A stretch of 64,000 bases of DNA, taken from NCBI GenBank assembly GCA_035079385.1, contig JAVHKY010000061.1, positions 682,001 to 746,000 of the forward strand, read 5' to 3'. A model generated the notes under the pieces. The model was given only the letters and a program-made list of their open reading frames with translations. It did no database searches and had not been told where the DNA came from. Position numbers and translations under genes: made by a program. Positions 28,501-33,913 of the stretch are shown piece by piece (position 1 is the first letter of the stretch; each line of letters opens with the position of its first letter). This stretch comes from Aspidiotus rigidus. Its lineage: Eukaryota > Arthropoda > Insecta > Hemiptera > Diaspididae.

Positions 28501-31500
28501 TGTGCATTTCACTCCGTTCACTTAAGTGTGTGAAAAATACACTGTGTGCATTTTACTCTATGTATTCTCCGCAATTTCTGAACGTGTGTGCAAATTACAT
28601 ACGCCAAATGAAGAGCCTTTTTATAATACATGAAGCGAAAGTGCTGCGTATCGTGTTCGTTTTTCGTAGCGAAACATGCCGTTGTCAGAAACGTGGCGAA
28701 AATCAAGTCAGTGGTGCCATTCGAAAAATTTGGAAACATTCTTTTTGAACGATAACCAATTCAAATTGTAGGCCCAAGTGTTCCTTTCACTACATGTAAA
28801 AAAGTACTGTGTGTTTGTAATTCGTGTCGAAAACGAACGATTTTGGAACTCGCTTATCCACACTGCGCTCGTTCCAATATCGTTTGTTTTCGCCATTTAT
28901 TACAAAATCTACTATTTTATTATTGTTTTTCTTTTGTCAAGCTTTTCCATATTATTAGCCATGCTCAATAGTGAAAACCTTCAGTTTGAAAATCCATACA
29001 TCAATGATCAAGTACGATACAATTTTACTTTGATCTTCATTGAGTTGAGTGTGCTGTAAGACTATCTTGATGACTTCATTCTTAATTTATTGTTGATTTA
29101 TTCGTCATTTGTCATTTTTTGGGGCTCTCGCCTCTGGAAAGACAAGACTGAGTCGCCTTGCGCCTCAGTCTCCGTACATGCCGTAAAACAAAAGTAAAAA
29201 TAGATAGTAATGGACTCCTCGTCTCGTCTCGTCTCAGCTCTCCTCTCCTCTCTACTTAAAATATTTGCGTCCACTTCATGTTTATCCCTATGCGACTAGA
29301 CTGGTGAGGCAAACATAAAACATGATCTTCATTTTTTCCGCTGCTATAATTTTTTTTTTTTGAACACATATCTGATATTATTAAATTGGACCATTTTCAG
29401 CCAAACCCAACCAAGGGACATGATAACGATCTGGGGAAAAGGAGAATCTCCGCTTATAGTAAAGGAACATTTTCCTCCATTTCTTTAGATTGTTGTCATG
29501 TCGCTTGGTTCGGTTTGGTTAAAAATGGTCCAATTAAAAAGTGAAAGTACGGGTTTAGCTCCTCATACCTATAATGAGGGTCACACTTTTTTGAGTTTGA
29601 GGAAGCCTCGTTTGTACTTGTTTTAATTGATTTAAAAAAGGGTAGGATTTTTTGGCACAAAATAAAAAGTCCGAAATCACGAGGAAAAAGAAAAAAAAAG
29701 TCTTTATGCGGTTAAGAATCATTTAACGAAAAAAATAATAAAAGTGAACATTAAAAATGGTACATGAACATGAAAAAAGTACAGTAAACGAAAAAACAAA
29801 AAAATCACGAAAAATTGAAACTTTTGATTAAGTAAAAACGGTTTTGCTCGCTCTATTATTATTATAATTACTCGTACGTACAAGTAAAATTTAAGAGAGG
29901 TTTACGTTTCAACGTACTACGACGTCTTCATCAGAACCAACTAAAAAACTTTTGACCGAAAAATTAATATAAACAAAAGAAAGCGTGTTGAAAACTAAAA
30001 AATCATCCTATGATTTAAAATGCATGGAACCACAAGAGCGCATTCGGCTTAACTCGGCCTGCCACCTTTTCTTTTTTGGCCAAGTGGAAATATTTTCGTA
30101 GCTTCAACCGATTGCAATCCCTGCCGTATGCTTACGCACTGATAACTTTTCAAAAAAGGGGGGGCATGAGCATTTCGATTCCCGCAAATTTCCTCTGTTG
30201 ATGACTATGGTCCAGATATTTAATTTGCGGGCTTCGAAATCGTCGAACGTTTGCCACTTGCCGTCTCCTCTCAAAAATTTGGACAGTTCTTTTCCCCAAA
30301 TACATTTCTTACTGCATCCTGTTGCCACAAAGTACTCCGTACAACTTTCTTCCTCGTGAAGGCGTTGCAGAATTGCTTTATCAGCTGCAGCCCATTGATA
30401 AGCGGCAGTCCACAACGGCTAAGAAATATCTGGTTCGTCGACGAATGGAGTGCTATTTTTCGAATGTGGATTTCGTTTTTCTCACCACTGCCTGACTACG
30501 TCTAAAATTTCATTTAAAAATTGGCCGACGAGTAAGCGTTCATTACTTCTTATTTTTTAAATTTGATTTTTCGTGAAAACACTCTGAAAATTTCTTGTAT
30601 TTTTCTTTTTTTTTTTCGTGAGCGTACGTCTTAAAAATTTCGTGTGCTGTACTTTTCGTTACCCCCACTTGTTATTTCGTTACTTTGGATGATTTTTTCG
30701 TGCTGCTGTTTTTCGTTTAAACGCCTTTTCTTTTCGTGCAGTTTAATATTCCCCTTGAAAAAGGTAAAGCCATGTTATATTAACCTGGAGGCTTATTCAT
30801 CCACCATGCAAATCTTGTACATGTGATCTTTTCTTGATGCCTTCCGAGTAAAGCTTAATGGCTGAAATGCTAATGTAATATTTTTGTGTAGACTGCTTAC
30901 TCGCCATATTGACCAAAAAGGTATTGCCCAATACGGCTTAATTCCGTGGGTCGGGCAAAGAGGTCGTTTCTTTCATAAAATAGGAAATTTTTTGTACCCG
31001 TACCGCGAATTGAACAATTTCACAAAAAATTTTCTGGCATAGCCAAATGAATAAAGATCATGTTTTATGCTCCCATTCTTATATTTTAGCAGTCATCTTG
31101 AAATATTCTAATCTAGGCTTCTACTGGGTCAAGTGCTAGTGAGATATTACGTCATTTTTGCCCCTACTTTCATTGAACTACACGCCTTTTGTGACGCTTC
31201 TGAGAAAGCCTATGGAACAATTTTACATTCGTGGGAAAAATATTTTGAGCTATTTTCGTGGGGCGAAAGTCTAATATGATATATTTTGGGCGGTCCACTC
31301 GTTCGCCCCCTTCTTCGTTTAGCGTAAGTCTGATATAAAATATTTTGGGCTATTAGCTTTCGTGGGGCTCACTCGCGGAGGGTGGTACACAGGTTTGTCC
31401 AGTAATGTCCAGGAAAATTTTTCGAGTTCCCTTTCTCTCTGCTTCATGCAGTATATTATTATACTATACTTATACTTGGTTTAAGCCTAGTATCATAGAG

Positions 31501-33844
31501 CTTGTGGTATTGGTACAATATGCTACCTACACGAAAAATTGTGGTACAATATGCTACCTACACGCAATATGCGGAAAAATATTAGTTATACGATCTCACC
31601 GGTACAAAAATCCCTTCGAAATGAAGGTCGTTCCATAAATCACTTTGAGATGAAGGTCGTTTCAAAAATCACTTCGAGATGAAGGTCGTCGATTTTTTCC
31701 TTTACAAATATTCAAGTCATGAGTGAGGTGGTCTTCAAGTCTTCAAAAAACGCGTCGAAAGGATCCGGATTCACCGACCGCCACCATTCTTCCATTAATT
31801 TCCTATTAATATCGTTATTGGCGACCCCTTGTCGTTTTATCCCATACTTCTCTTTGGCGTGCCTCCAAAGACATTCAATTGTTTGAGTCTGAGCTCCAGT
31901 TACAGGGTCGATGAAGTTCTCCGAATGATTCACGGTTTTATGTTCATATCCATGACTACCTAAAACACTGTATGCAGGCCACATGTCTGACATGATTGTG
32001 CTGCCTTGTGCAATTTCACGTTTGATGATGGGTAAGAGCGTGGCACGATCGCGCTTTTCCGCAATGAACATTCGCCGTCCTAAAAGTCCATCTTTTCTGC
32101 GACAGCTCATCCCAAACACCCAAGGTCCCTGGATTCGTTCACCGTAATTGTGGTTAGTCTCAGCCTGAGAGTTATTGTCTTTTTCATCAACATCAACTTC
32201 ATCTTCATCATCATCATCATCATCCAAGGAATCGTCTGATGCAGGCGCAGGTCTGCGGTCACTCTTCAAATATCGCCCTCTATTGTACTTTCGCTTTCCT
32301 TGGAACAGAGATTCATCTATCTGTACCTCTAATCCAGGGCCACGATGTACTAACATTTCAGTAGCCAATATTTGAACGCAGATAAAAGAAGATAAGCTTG
32401 CATTTTGTATCAAGTTTGTTGGTAACATATGTTTTTTTTGTAGATACAATTTTTCGTGTAGGTAGCATATTGTACCAGTACCCAGCTTGTAAGTATAAAC
32501 TACTAATACAGACGTCCTAAGCCCGTAGTATAAAAGAAGCCTGATCGTAGTACGAAGCTTTTATCTTCAATTTGTGCAAATTGAAGATAAAATTCTTTCA
32601 CAAATTTCGTAGGTTTGAAGTATAAATGCTAACGTTTCGCGTTTTTGCGCTCGCGCAAAATCCCATTTAACTGGTAACAACCATTTTGCGTCACCCAGTA
32701 TAGCCCATTATCAAGCTATTTTAATAAATCCTGTTGTTGTTGTAGTTTGCACGCTCCAAAAGTTTACGCATATATATTCATGTGTTTGCATGTGTTTTTG
32801 TCCATGTATTTCATCTTGAATGTGTAAAATTACAGAACTTGCTGATAGTAATTATATTCTACCAAAACCACTCAGCGATACTTACCTCATTCCACCAACA
32901 GCTCGTCCACTAGATATTTGTAGTGTAGACCGGACACACTTCATTGCGGAAGAAGTTGCTTTACCTTCGTTTCCGTACTACTCCAATTTTCAGTCGTATA
33001 GTCCTTCTTTCCTGACTGCGGTATCTCCAACATCTTCAACAAGCAGCGATTTCTTCTTGTCCGGCTTAGATAATTACGACGTACCTCTAAATGGTCAGCC
33101 ATATACACCACAAACTCCTACTTTAACAACTGAGTACAAGTTGGGACCTTATCTGGATATGAATCTAAATTCAAGCGGTAAGTTGTAATTTTTTTTTTTT
33201 TGCTCTCTTTCTTTTAAAAACTTGTTTTCAACTTGTTCGTATCTAAATCGCCTGTAGGTAAATACGGTACTGTATGATTGAAAATTATTCTAAACGTGTG
33301 GAAAGCTTGTTCATCAAATTTATACCTACCTATCGTAGTGTACAAGTCCGTTAAGAGTAGCGGCAAAAATTTTGTCGAACTTATGGATTCGAAATATCTT
33401 CTAGAAAAAATTGCACCCAATATCGAACGTTAGAGAAGAATTTTAACCGTTGTCATATGAAGCGATGTGATTTTCGCGGTGAAGTTTTTCCGCTCTGAGT
33501 ACATGTAGGCCTACAATCGGTCATTCGATAGAGTCATCATTTTAATTTTTGTAAGCAGCTGGGGTTCGATAGCATGATCTCTATCTTTGTGTCTCTCATG
33601 TACAGAAATTCTTTGAGTGTATTTGGAGAGAGCGCTGTTGGATGGAGGAGACAGGATTGGTGTCGTTTGATCAGTTATAATATTTTCGCTGAAATCTTCA
33701 AAACAATGAAGGGCGAAAGATTTGCTCGAACATGATTGTGCACCAGTAATAAGGCGAAGTAATCAGTGCGTACGTAAGAGTAGTTTGTTCTTCATCAAGA
33801 ATCCGTTTTTTCTGTACAAATCATCAGTCAAATGAAGGAAAACG

Positions 33845-33913
<69 letters not shown>

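Larger units (their letters stand above)
27539..32835. other. Intron 8: 5.3-kb transposon-filled stretch
   Basis: Contains the gag-bearing inverted element (27870-28610), a MITE (29384-29536), a MULE relic (29640-30760) and a Merlin element (31506-32482). Between them I see only AT-rich sequence and short direct repeats such as AAAATATTTTGGGC-type copies near 31240-31350. Confidence 0.6.
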
